Source: Halanaerobium saccharolyticum
Lineage (GTDB): Bacteria > Bacillota > Halanaerobiia > Halanaerobiales > Halanaerobiaceae
Reading direction: 5' to 3'
Assembly: GCF_003259895.1 (NCBI RefSeq)
Contig: NZ_QLME01000028.1
Location: 390-43,039 of the forward strand
Length of the DNA: 42,650 nucleotides
Shown: piece after piece, positions 17,335 to 26,261 of the stretch
Layout of the letters: every line of letters begins with the position of its first letter
Position numbering within the stretch: position 1 is the stretch's first letter
The notes under the pieces: generated by a model
Seen by the model: only the letters and a program-made list of their open reading frames with translations
The model's database searches: none
Told to the model about the DNA's origin: nothing
Translations under genes and position numbers: made by a program

Positions 17335-18183
17335 ATGGTGATTATTATTAACAGTATTATTGAACTTTTAACAACCAAAATTCCTCTAGGGAACTGGGTT
17401 GAAAATTTAGTTAATTTTTTAATTAATAATTTCAGCGGACCTTTAAACAATTTTTCATCTTTTATAGAATTTATTGTAAATGGAATAGAGTCAATACTTG
17501 CTTTTCCACACCCTCTGGTATTAATTGCAATTTTTGCAGTTGCTGCCTGGAAACTTAAGGGGAAAAACATGGCGATATTTGTAGCTCTTGGACTATCACT
17601 TGTTTTAAATCTGGGAATGTGGGAACCTCTAGTAATAACTCTGGCTTCAATAATTACATCAGTTCTAATTGCGCTGTTTATTGGAATTCCAATAGGAATT
17701 ATTAAAGCACATAATAAAGTTGTTGATCTAATTACTCGACCAATTCTGGACTTTATGCAGACAATTCCACCATTTGTTTATTTAATTCCTGCTTTAATGT
17801 TCTTTGGGCTTGGTAATGTATCAGGAGTAATTGCAACTGTAGTTTTTGCAATTGCACCACCAATAAGATTAACCTATCTGGGAATAAAACAGGTAGATGA
17901 AGAGTTAGAAGAAGCAGGTCATGCTTTTGGAGCTAACTGGTGGCAGATTTTATTAAAAATTGAGCTTCCAGGGGCTATGCCTTCTATCATGATGGGAATT
18001 AATCAGTGTATTATGCTTTCTCTATCCATGGTAGTTATTGCAGCTATGATCGGGGCTGGAGGACTTGGTAAACCAGTGCTAAGATCTCTAAATGTTGTTG
18101 ATATTGGACTTGGTTTTGAAGCCGGTCTTGGTGTAGTAATTATTGCTATGGTACTTGATAGAATGTTTGGTAGAGATTCGTAA
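17335..18183 (+). CDS. Glycine betaine ABC transporter permease
   Basis: 282-residue ProW/OpuAB-type inner-membrane permease. It starts with a short N-terminal segment (LLTTKIPLGNW), followed by about six membrane segments. The coupling loop is EEAGHAFGANWWQILLKIEL, contacting the ATPase, and it ends with MIGAGGLGKPVLRSL. It completes the osmoprotectant importer. The start is uncertain: the ATG at 17335 and the next GTG both lie within the ribosome site AGGATGGTGAT, so translation may begin slightly downstream, possibly at an ATT codon near 17347. Confidence 0.9.
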   Translation: MVIIINSIIELLTTKIPLGNWVENLVNFLINNFSGPLNNFSSFIEFIVNGIESILAFPHPLVLIAIFAVAAWKLKGKNMAIFVALGLSLVLNLGMWEPLVITLASIITSVLIALFIGIPIGIIKAHNKVVDLITRPILDFMQTIPPFVYLIPALMFFGLGNVSGVIATVVFAIAPPIRLTYLGIKQVDEELEEAGHAFGANWWQILLKIELPGAMPSIMMGINQCIMLSLSMVVIAAMIGAGGLGKPVLRSLNVVDIGLGFEAGLGVVIIAMVLDRMFGRDS

Positions 18184-18255
18184 TTGAAAATTTACTTCAT
18201 TATAATAATTAATCCTTAAAGATAATAATATAATAAATGAAACACCAGTAAAATA

Positions 18256-18294
18256 AAAATCCCGCTCAGGCAGTAAAATGCCCGGCGGGATTTT
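18256..18294. terminator. Bidirectional terminator between converging proW-like and gdhA genes
   Basis: Perfect 10-bp arms AAAATCCCGC (18256-18265) and GCGGGATTTT (18285-18294) enclose a second short stem GGCA/TGCC. A- and T-runs on either side serve both strands. Confidence 0.9.
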
Positions 18295-18337
18295 GTTATA
18301 TCAATATTAAATTATTTTTCATAAAATAAAATCTAAA

Positions 18338-19690
<1,353 letters not shown>

Positions 19691-19874
19691 TCAAAAAAAT
19701 TTTTTATCATTAAACTATCACAAATTAATCTTAATATATAATTCACTTAAAATCAATTAAAAAGCTAAAGTTTTAGTTGTATACATGGATACTTGTTTAT
19801 TTGTGAAATTTAATAGAATCTACAAAATTATTATATTTACTAAAAATCTATTGAGATAAATTATCATTAAATTC

Positions 19875-19903
19875 TTGACAAGCTTTCTTCTATTATATAT
19901 ACT
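19875..19903 (+). promoter_or_regulatory. Promoter of the lysine operon
   Basis: A perfect -35 TTGACA (19875-19880) is 17 bp from TATACT (19898-19903). Transcription would start about 50 nt before the riboswitch. The region 19688-19874 between this and gdhA shows nothing else distinct. Confidence 0.8.
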
Positions 19904-19959
19904 TAAACAAAGTAAAAACATAATAAATTTTAATAGGAAAATGCCTCATCATATCTGAT

Positions 19960-20141
19960 GAGGTAGAGGCGCGAATTTAGAATAGTATTTTTCAACTTCA
20001 GCTTAAACCGCTGTTGGGAAAGAAAGGCTGATTCGCCGAAGTTTTCAGCCAGGGTTTAATGGCTGTCTGCTGGGTCTGTATAAAAAATATACAGGACTGT
20101 CATTAGTAGTTTAATCCAGACTGCTGATGTTGAGCTATCTC
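19960..20141 (+). promoter_or_regulatory. Lysine riboswitch (L box)
   Basis: The conserved L-box elements appear in order: GAGGTAGAGGCGCG at the 5' side, GGGAAAGAAAGGCTGATTCG followed by CCGAAG, then GCTGGGTCTGT, ACAGGACTGTCA and the 3' P1 strand CTATCTC (20135-20141), which pairs with GAGGTAG (19960-19966). A short hairpin CCTCATC/GATGAGG (19944-19963) competes for the 5' P1 strand. High lysine should favour the downstream terminator and switch off lysine and diaminopimelate synthesis. Confidence 0.93.
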
Positions 20142-20178
20142 AAAAGATGGAAGAGGTGATTTCTCTGATTAAGTATTT

Positions 20179-20203
20179 AACTCAGCGATTTCGCTGAGTT
20201 TTT
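20179..20203 (+). terminator. Riboswitch-controlled terminator
   Basis: Perfect 9-bp arms AACTCAGCG (20179-20187) and CGCTGAGTT (20192-20200) with loop ATTT and a run of five T. It lies between the L box and lysA, so it is the expression platform. Confidence 0.9.
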
Positions 20204-20286
20204 GTTATATATAGATATTTTTCTTTTAATAAGAAGTTATGATAAAATAATTTTAGAACAAAAATCTTTAAAAATGGAGTAGATTT

Positions 20287-21519
20287 ATGAAAACAATAAC
20301 TATACCTGAAATTAAAATTAGAGAAACAGTAAAAGAATATGGAACTCCGTTTCACATTTATGATGAGCAGACTATTGTTGATCGTTTAAACAATTTGATT
20401 TCTTCCTTTAGCTGGGCGGATTTTAAAGAGTTCTTTGCCATTAAGGCAAATCCAAATCCACATGTTTTAAAAATAATGAAGGAAAACAACTGTGGGGTTG
20501 ATGCAGCAACTGTAACCGAAATTAAACTGGCAGAAATGGCCGGTTTTAGTGGAGAAGATATAATGTTCACCTCCAATCTGACTACAATTGATGCCTACAG
20601 GTATGCAGTAGATAAAGGGTGTATTATAAATATTGACTGGGCAGCAGATATTTATGAGCTATTTGAAAATGAGATCATACCGGAAAATATTTGTTTCAGA
20701 TTAAACCCCGGCTCAATTGAAAATGAAATAATGGGAGACTCCAAAGAATCAAAATTTGGATCAACTGCCGAACAGATTAAAGAGGCAGTAAGTTTTCTGG
20801 CTGAACAGGGAATTAAGTCAATTGGACTGCACACAATGGTAGTTTCTAATGAAAACAATGCTCAAATTTTTGGTGAGTATACCGAGATGCTATTTGAATT
20901 TGCCAGAGAGATTATTAATGAGTATAAGATTGAGATTGATTTTATTAATATCGGCGGGGGAGTTGGAATCCCCTATCAACCAGAAGACTTTGTTGATCTA
21001 GATGCAATATCAGGGGCGGTAAATGAAGCCTACGACAAAGTTTTAAAGGCAAATGGACTGCAGCCCAAGATTTTTATGGAATCTGGCCGCTACATCACTG
21101 GCGAATCAGGTTATTTAATTACAGAAGTGATTAAGAAAAAAGAAACATACAAAAAATATCTGGGTGTAGATGCTTCGATGTCAGATTTAATGAGACCGGC
21201 AATGTATAGAAGCTATCACCATTTAACCAATATTGATGCAGAAGCTCGCGGGGAAGAAAAATCAAAAGAATATGATGTAGTCGGCTCCCTCTGTGAAAAT
21301 AATGATAAATTTGCAATTGACCGCCGACTTCCTAAAAGTAAGGTGGAAGATCTGGTTGTGATTCATGATACAGGAGCTCACGGACATTCAATGGGTTTCA
21401 ATTATAATGGAATGCTCAGAAACGGAGAATTTTTGTACACTACTGATGGTAAAGTGAAGCAGATCAGACGTGATGAAACTTTTGAAGATTATACAACTAC
21501 TGTAATAGGAGGCTATTAA
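20287..21519 (+). CDS. lysA: Diaminopimelate decarboxylase
   Basis: 410-residue PLP enzyme making lysine from meso-diaminopimelate. The fold-III PLP lysine lies in EFFAIKANPNPH (about residue 54), GLHTMVVSNEN and FINIGGGVGIPY follow, and the C-terminal domain has VVGSLCENNDKFA with the active-site Cys and DTGAHGHSMGFNYNG. It is the first gene after the L box. An ATG with GGAG upstream marks the start. The stop is 1 bp from dapA, whose ribosome site lies inside lysA, so translation is coupled. Confidence 0.93.
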   Translation: MKTITIPEIKIRETVKEYGTPFHIYDEQTIVDRLNNLISSFSWADFKEFFAIKANPNPHVLKIMKENNCGVDAATVTEIKLAEMAGFSGEDIMFTSNLTTIDAYRYAVDKGCIINIDWAADIYELFENEIIPENICFRLNPGSIENEIMGDSKESKFGSTAEQIKEAVSFLAEQGIKSIGLHTMVVSNENNAQIFGEYTEMLFEFAREIINEYKIEIDFINIGGGVGIPYQPEDFVDLDAISGAVNEAYDKVLKANGLQPKIFMESGRYITGESGYLITEVIKKKETYKKYLGVDASMSDLMRPAMYRSYHHLTNIDAEARGEEKSKEYDVVGSLCENNDKFAIDRRLPKSKVEDLVVIHDTGAHGHSMGFNYNGMLRNGEFLYTTDGKVKQIRRDETFEDYTTTVIGGY

Positions 21520-21520
21520 T

Positions 21521-22399
21521 ATGTTTAAAGGTGTAGGAACAGCTTTGATTACTCCTTTTAAAGACAATGGTGAGGTTGATTATGATTTATTTAAAAAGAT
21601 TTTAGACCATCAATTAGAGAACAATGTTGATGCACTTGTGGTACTGGGAACCACCGGTGAATCTCCGACTGTACATCTGGAAGAAAGAAAAGAACTGACT
21701 AAAATCGCAGTTGCTAAGGCTGATGGTGAAGTACCGGTAATTATAGGTACCGGAACTAATGATACTGTAAAAGTAATCGAAATGAATAAACTGGCCGAAG
21801 AACAGGGTGCTGATGGACTTTTAATTGTAACTCCCTATTATAATAAGACAAGTCAGGCAGGATTGGTCGACCACTATACACATATTGCCAGTCAGACTGA
21901 ACTTCCGATTATTGCCTACAATGTACCTTCCAGAACCGGAGTTAATATTGAACCGGAGACTTTTAAGAAAATGGCTCAAATGGAAGATAATATTGCTGCT
22001 ATTAAGGAAGCCAGTGGAGATATGAGCCAGATCTTAAATGTGATCGAAATTGCTAAAGATAGTAAAACTATTCTTTCTGGAAATGATGACCAGGCTCTAC
22101 CATTGATGCTGTGTGGAGGTAGTGGAGTTATTTCGGTATTTTCAAATCTAATGCCCGGAGTAATGAAGGAAATTACTTCTCATATTTTAGCCGGAGATTA
22201 TCAGGCTGCGAGAGACTTACATTATAAATACTTAAAATTAATGAGGCTTATTTTTGTTGATGTTAACCCAATCCCAATTAAATTTGCGATGCAGCAGATT
22301 GGACTTTCTAATAATAATCTCCGGCGTCCTTTAGTTAAGCTGAGCAAAGAGCATCAGCAGTTAATTTTAGATGAAATGAAGGAGCTGGATATTGTATGA
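21521..22399 (+). CDS. dapA: 4-hydroxy-tetrahydrodipicolinate synthase
   Basis: 292-residue aldolase-type enzyme that condenses pyruvate with aspartate semialdehyde, the first committed step to diaminopimelate and lysine. Schiff-base K162 is in AAIKEASGD, Y133 in AYNVPSRTG, Y107 in VTPYYNK and the TTGE motif is at 44-47. Length is typical. It is coupled to lysA upstream and overlaps dapB by 4 bp (ATGA). Confidence 0.95.
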   Translation: MFKGVGTALITPFKDNGEVDYDLFKKILDHQLENNVDALVVLGTTGESPTVHLEERKELTKIAVAKADGEVPVIIGTGTNDTVKVIEMNKLAEEQGADGLLIVTPYYNKTSQAGLVDHYTHIASQTELPIIAYNVPSRTGVNIEPETFKKMAQMEDNIAAIKEASGDMSQILNVIEIAKDSKTILSGNDDQALPLMLCGGSGVISVFSNLMPGVMKEITSHILAGDYQAARDLHYKYLKLMRLIFVDVNPIPIKFAMQQIGLSNNNLRRPLVKLSKEHQQLILDEMKELDIV

Positions 22400-23043
22400 A
22401 ATATGGAATTATAGGTCATTCAGGCCGGATGGGTCAGGCAATAGAAGAATTGTTTTCTGAAGCCGACCATAAGCTGGTCTATCAAAAAGATGAAAATGGT
22501 GAAAAAGAAATAGGAAAACCGGAAGTGATTATAGATTTTTCTCTAAAAGAAGCTTTTGCTGATACGGTAAGAGTCATTAAGAAAAAAGAGGTACCCTTGG
22601 TAATTGGGACTACCGGTTTAGATGAATCTGATTTTGCTAAATTAGATGAGTTGGCAGAAGAGGTGCCTGTTATTCAGAGTTTTAATTTTTCTATTGGAAT
22701 CAATATCTTATCTGAGCTAATAAACAAGGTCAATCAGTATGTAGATCAGGACTGGGATATAGAAATTTCTGAAACTCATCACCGCTTTAAAAAGGATAAA
22801 CCTTCCGGTACAGCAATTATGCTGGGAGCTCTTCTGGATAGGGATGTAGAAATGCATTCTAAAAGACTGGGCTCAGAGTTTGGTGAACACGAGATTGACT
22901 TTGCCAGCACAGGTGAAGTACTTACTTTAAAGCACAGAGCTTACTCCAGAGAAGCTTTTACCAGAGGAGTTCTGCTGAGTGCTGAGGCAATTTTAGATTT
23001 AGAGCCTGGATTTTATAGTTTTTCTGAGATTTTAAATGATTAA
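22396..23043 (+). CDS. dapB: 4-hydroxy-tetrahydrodipicolinate reductase, short form
   Basis: 215-residue NAD(P)H-dependent reductase for the second step of the pathway. Nucleotide-binding GHSGRMG is at residues 7-13, DFS at 47-49, GTTG at 71-74, and the catalytic ETHHRFKKDKPSGTA at 126-140. It is shorter than the E. coli-type enzyme (about 270) but similar to compact forms known from other anaerobes. Its start overlaps the dapA stop. Confidence 0.93.
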   Translation: MKYGIIGHSGRMGQAIEELFSEADHKLVYQKDENGEKEIGKPEVIIDFSLKEAFADTVRVIKKKEVPLVIGTTGLDESDFAKLDELAEEVPVIQSFNFSIGINILSELINKVNQYVDQDWDIEISETHHRFKKDKPSGTAIMLGALLDRDVEMHSKRLGSEFGEHEIDFASTGEVLTLKHRAYSREAFTRGVLLSAEAILDLEPGFYSFSEILND

Positions 23044-23141
23044 ATTTGGATTTAAAATCAAGCTCCAAAACTTATTCAAAAAAACTAAGATTCATTATAG
23101 ATAAAAATAATAGATAAAAACATATAACTGGAGGCAAAAAA

Positions 23142-23840
23142 ATGAATTCTTATGATTTAATTGACTATATTTCAAATTCTACTAAGAAGTCACCTGTTAA
23201 ATTTTATGTTAAGGGTGAAGGGTTAAAAGAAGTTTTAAATACTTACGAATATTATGGAGATGACAGTTCTGGAGTTGTTTTCTGTGAGCAGCAGGAAGCA
23301 GAAGCAATCAAGGAAGAACTGGGAGATAAGTTAACTCAATCCAGAATTGAAATGGATAGACTTAATTCTGCTATACCATTAGCGGATTACAATCAGTATA
23401 ACTGCAGAATAGAGCCTGGGGTACATATTCGCGATCAAGTTGAAATTGGAGATGGCTGTGTCCTGATGATGGGAGCTGTTATCAATATCGGTGCTAAAAT
23501 TGGTGCCAATACAATGATTGATATGAATACCGTGCTTGGAGGTCGAGCTACAGTTGGTGATAACTGCCATATCGGTGCTGGAACAGTGCTGGCCGGTGTT
23601 ATTGAACCACCAAGTGCTGATCCGGTTATTGTAGAAGATAATGTACTAATCGGGGCCAATGCAGTTGTTTTAGAAGGGGTTAAGATCGGTGAAGGTGCTG
23701 TTGTTGCAGCCGGTTCGATTGTTATTGATGATGTTCCTGCTGGTGCAGTTTATGCCGGTTCTCCTGCTAAAAAAATTAAAGATGTAGATGATCAGACAAA
23801 ACAAAAAACAGAAGTAATGGCAAGTTTACGCCAACTTTAA
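23142..23840 (+). CDS. dapH: Tetrahydrodipicolinate N-acetyltransferase
   Basis: 232-residue left-handed beta-helix enzyme that acetylates tetrahydrodipicolinate, placing this organism on the acetylase variant of the pathway. The N-terminal third (NSYDLIDYISNSTKKSPVK) is the DapH-specific domain; from about residue 90 hexapeptide repeats run through MGAVINIGAKIGANTMIDMN to AAGSIVIDDVPAGAVYAGSP. GGAGG precedes the ATG. A terminator follows, so the next gene may be read less. Confidence 0.92.
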   Translation: MNSYDLIDYISNSTKKSPVKFYVKGEGLKEVLNTYEYYGDDSSGVVFCEQQEAEAIKEELGDKLTQSRIEMDRLNSAIPLADYNQYNCRIEPGVHIRDQVEIGDGCVLMMGAVINIGAKIGANTMIDMNTVLGGRATVGDNCHIGAGTVLAGVIEPPSADPVIVEDNVLIGANAVVLEGVKIGEGAVVAAGSIVIDDVPAGAVYAGSPAKKIKDVDDQTKQKTEVMASLRQL

Positions 23841-23860
23841 AAATCAACTTTAAGATTAAG

Positions 23861-23890
23861 GCTGGCTGAATTTATTTTGGCCAGCTTTTT
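23861..23890 (+). terminator. Terminator after dapH
   Basis: Arms GCTGGC (23861-23866) and GCCAGC (23880-23885) are followed by five T. It lies between dapH and the aminotransferase gene on the same strand, so read-through may be partial. Confidence 0.8.
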
Positions 23891-23949
23891 CAAATTAGGC
23901 AGGCATATTATATCTATTCCCAAATATATTTATAAAGGATGTTTTAAAA

Positions 23950-25071
23950 ATGCGTTATTTAAAACTTTATAACAATTATGACTTTACAATTGAAAAAGCT
24001 GAGGGTGTTTATATTTATGATACTGACGGTAATAAATATTTTGATACTTTTGCCGGGATTGGTGTGCTGGCCCTGGGCCACAGCCATCCCAAAGTTGTAA
24101 AAGAGATTTCTGCAAAACTGAAGCGCTATGCTCACACTTCCAATTATTTTTTAGATGAAGATACAGAAAAGGTAGCTGAGTTAATTAGCAATCAGGGAGA
24201 AAAAGTATTTTTTGTTAACTCAGGTACTGAAGCAACCGAACTGGCTTTAAAAGTAATTAAAAAGAAAATTGATGGAGGGAAAATTTTATTTTTTAGCAAT
24301 TCCTTCCACGGCAGATCATTAGGTGCACTATCAGTTAATGGTTTTCCCGGAATTAGAGACCAGTTTAAACCCCTGCTTCCGGATACAATAGAAGCAGAAT
24401 TTAATGATGTAGAGAGTCTAAAAAAGACTGCAGCAGATAATCCGGATATTAAAGCAGTTTTTTTTGAACCACTGCAGGGTTCTGGTGGGGTGCAGCCAGC
24501 ATCTCAAGAATTTATAGCTGAACTTAAAAGTCAAATAGAGGCCAATGATTGGATTTTGGCTGTTGATGAAGTACAGGCAGGTCTTTACAGAACTGCTAAG
24601 CGATATTCTTATCAGCATTTTGATTTAAAACCTGATCTGGTTACAGTAGCTAAAGCCCTTGGGGGAGGTTTGCCATTAGGTGGAGTAATTATGGCTGGAG
24701 AAATGACAGAGGTACTTAAACCAGGTGATCACGGCTCAACCTTTGCTCCCAATCCACTTGCTTTAAGAGGGGCAAAAGTTGTTTTAGAAGAGCTGGAAAC
24801 AATGGAAGATTCGATTGCTGAAAAAGGAGAATATTTTCTGAACAGATTAAAAGAACTTGATTCGGAAAAGATTGAGGATGTCAGAGGAATTGGCTTAATG
24901 CTGGGAATTGAGTTAAAAGAAGTAATTCCTAATTTAAGGGACAGAGCTCAGGCAGAAGGAGTTTTACTTAATCTTGTTAAAGGCAGGATAATTCGATTTT
25001 TACCTGCTTTAAATATCACTAAAGATGAAATAGATGAACTAATAGAAAAATTAGAAAAAATATTGGCTTAA
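23950..25071 (+). CDS. Class-III aminotransferase, probably N-acetyl-diaminopimelate aminotransferase
   Basis: 373-residue PLP enzyme of the acetylornithine aminotransferase (ArgD) family. GTEATELALKV binds PLP phosphate, AVDEVQAGL contacts the ring, and K235 in VAKALGGGLPLGG forms the Schiff base. By sequence alone it could be ArgD, but its place after dapH and the lack of arginine genes nearby favour the N-acetyl-2-amino-6-oxopimelate step of lysine synthesis. The deacetylase and epimerase needed to finish the pathway are not in this window. The ribosome site is AAAGGATG. Confidence 0.85.
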   Translation: MRYLKLYNNYDFTIEKAEGVYIYDTDGNKYFDTFAGIGVLALGHSHPKVVKEISAKLKRYAHTSNYFLDEDTEKVAELISNQGEKVFFVNSGTEATELALKVIKKKIDGGKILFFSNSFHGRSLGALSVNGFPGIRDQFKPLLPDTIEAEFNDVESLKKTAADNPDIKAVFFEPLQGSGGVQPASQEFIAELKSQIEANDWILAVDEVQAGLYRTAKRYSYQHFDLKPDLVTVAKALGGGLPLGGVIMAGEMTEVLKPGDHGSTFAPNPLALRGAKVVLEELETMEDSIAEKGEYFLNRLKELDSEKIEDVRGIGLMLGIELKEVIPNLRDRAQAEGVLLNLVKGRIIRFLPALNITKDEIDELIEKLEKILA

Positions 25072-25079
25072 AATAATAG

Positions 25080-25124
25080 TACCGGGTACTTGGATTAAAT
25101 TTCCAGTTACCCGGTATTTTTTTT
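25080..25124 (+). terminator. Terminator of the lysine cluster
   Basis: Perfect 9-bp arms TACCGGGTA (25080-25088) and TACCCGGTA (25108-25116) with a run of eight T (25117-25124). It overlaps the last bases of the convergent recombinase gene. Confidence 0.88.
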
Positions 25125-26061
25125 AAAAATCAGGCATCTCATCAATAGCATTTTTCTTTTCTTCTGTATCAACATGAGTATAAATCTGGGTTGTAGATAG
25201 ATTGGCATGACCTAAAAGGTCCTGCAGTACTTTGATGTCTTTAGTCTGACGATAAAGAGTAGAAGCAAAAGTATGGCGCAGTTTATGAGGGGTTATTTTC
25301 TCAGCTCTGCTTAAACCCGCTTTTTTTGCATATTTTTTGACAAAAAGCTGAATAGTCCTCGGATTAATTCTTCTGCCGTGACGGGAAATAAAAACTGCCT
25401 GACGGGCATCATTTTCTTTAATTTCAATTGAATTTCTTTCCCGCATATAACGCCTGATTGCCAGAACCACATCATGGTGCAGCGGCACATAACGTTCCTT
25501 TTTACCCTTACCATAAAATTTAATGGAGCCATCTTCAAAATCAATATTATCAAAATCAAGATTGACTAGTTCAGAGATGCGGAGACCTGCATATAAAAAG
25601 AGCTTAACTATTGCCAGATCCCGAAGGCGGTTGATTCCACCATGTTCATCAATAGCCTGGATGAACTTTTGAGCTTCCTTTAATTTTAAATAAATTGGCT
25701 CCAGTCTGGTATCTGTTTTACTGCTTTCTATTGCCTCAGCCGGATTTTTAGTGACAATTCCATAATGAAGCAGATACTTGTAAAAAGAACGGACAGCAAA
25801 GAGTTTTCTGTTTCTGGTAACCGCCTTATTATCATTAACAATTACTGCATCAGCCAGAAACTCTGAGATATCAAGTCGATCAACCTCATCTGGTTTAAAA
25901 CCCTCTTTAAAATCAAGTTCTTCCAGCAGATATTTATGTAATTGATGTAGATCACTATCATATTCCTTAATTGTTAGTTTCGAATAACCTTTTTCTACAT
26001 CCAGATATTTTTTGAATTTATTTACAGCCTGTAAAAAATTAAGTTGAGAAATTTTAATCAC
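25123..26061 (-). CDS. Xer-type tyrosine recombinase
   Basis: 312-residue site-specific recombinase. An N-terminal core-binding domain (FKKYLDVEKGYSKLTIKEY) precedes the catalytic domain, which has Arg in LFLYAGLRISELVNL, Lys in YGKGKKERYVPL, HKLRHTFA, LGHANLSTT and nucleophile Tyr in IYTHV. This is the Xer/chromosome-dimer type, but context alone does not show whether it is the housekeeping XerC/D. The GTG start at 26061 sits inside AAAGGAAGTGATT, which matches an extended ribosome site, so initiation a few codons later is possible. It stands alone, convergent with the lysine cluster. Confidence 0.87.
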   Translation of the reverse strand: MIKISQLNFLQAVNKFKKYLDVEKGYSKLTIKEYDSDLHQLHKYLLEELDFKEGFKPDEVDRLDISEFLADAVIVNDNKAVTRNRKLFAVRSFYKYLLHYGIVTKNPAEAIESSKTDTRLEPIYLKLKEAQKFIQAIDEHGGINRLRDLAIVKLFLYAGLRISELVNLDFDNIDFEDGSIKFYGKGKKERYVPLHHDVVLAIRRYMRERNSIEIKENDARQAVFISRHGRRINPRTIQLFVKKYAKKAGLSRAEKITPHKLRHTFASTLYRQTKDIKVLQDLLGHANLSTTQIYTHVDTEEKKNAIDEMPDF

Positions 26062-26088
26062 TTCCTTTGTTTGTACTTTTTTTCTCTT

Positions 26089-26124
26089 GTACCAGGTACA
26101 AAAAGGCCTTTTTGTACCTGGTAC
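26089..26124. repeat. 36-bp perfect palindrome
   Basis: The left half GTACCAGGTACAAAAAGG (26089-26106) is the exact reverse complement of the right half (26107-26124), with no loop. Each half contains its own odd palindrome, GTACC-A-GGTAC. It lies between the divergent recombinase and clpB genes. It may be a small mobile repeat or a two-way hairpin. Confidence 0.85.
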
Positions 26125-26175
26125 CTACATATATTACTTATTCAATTAAAAAGATTAAATTCCTCTTTTAAAACT

Positions 26176-26205
26176 CTTGACCTTCTCTGACCTTTGTATT
26201 ATAAT
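26176..26205 (+). promoter_or_regulatory. clpB promoter with CtsR-like operator
   Basis: -35 TTGACC (26177-26182) and -10 TATAAT (26200-26205) are 17 bp apart. On the minus strand 26192-26176 reads GGTCAGA-GAA-GGTCAAG, two direct heptads with a 3-nt spacer. Each heptad matches 6 of 7 positions of the CtsR box GGTCAAA-NAN-GGTCAAA. It covers the -35 region, a repressing position. Confidence 0.75.
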
Positions 26206-26261
26206 TATATTATAGAAAGTAAATTAAAATTGAATAACTTGTATCAAAGGAGGAATAAAAA

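Noticed and set aside
22396-23043. dapB as a truncated gene because of its short length
   Set aside because: All nucleotide-binding and catalytic motifs are present, and compact DapB forms are known in other anaerobes.
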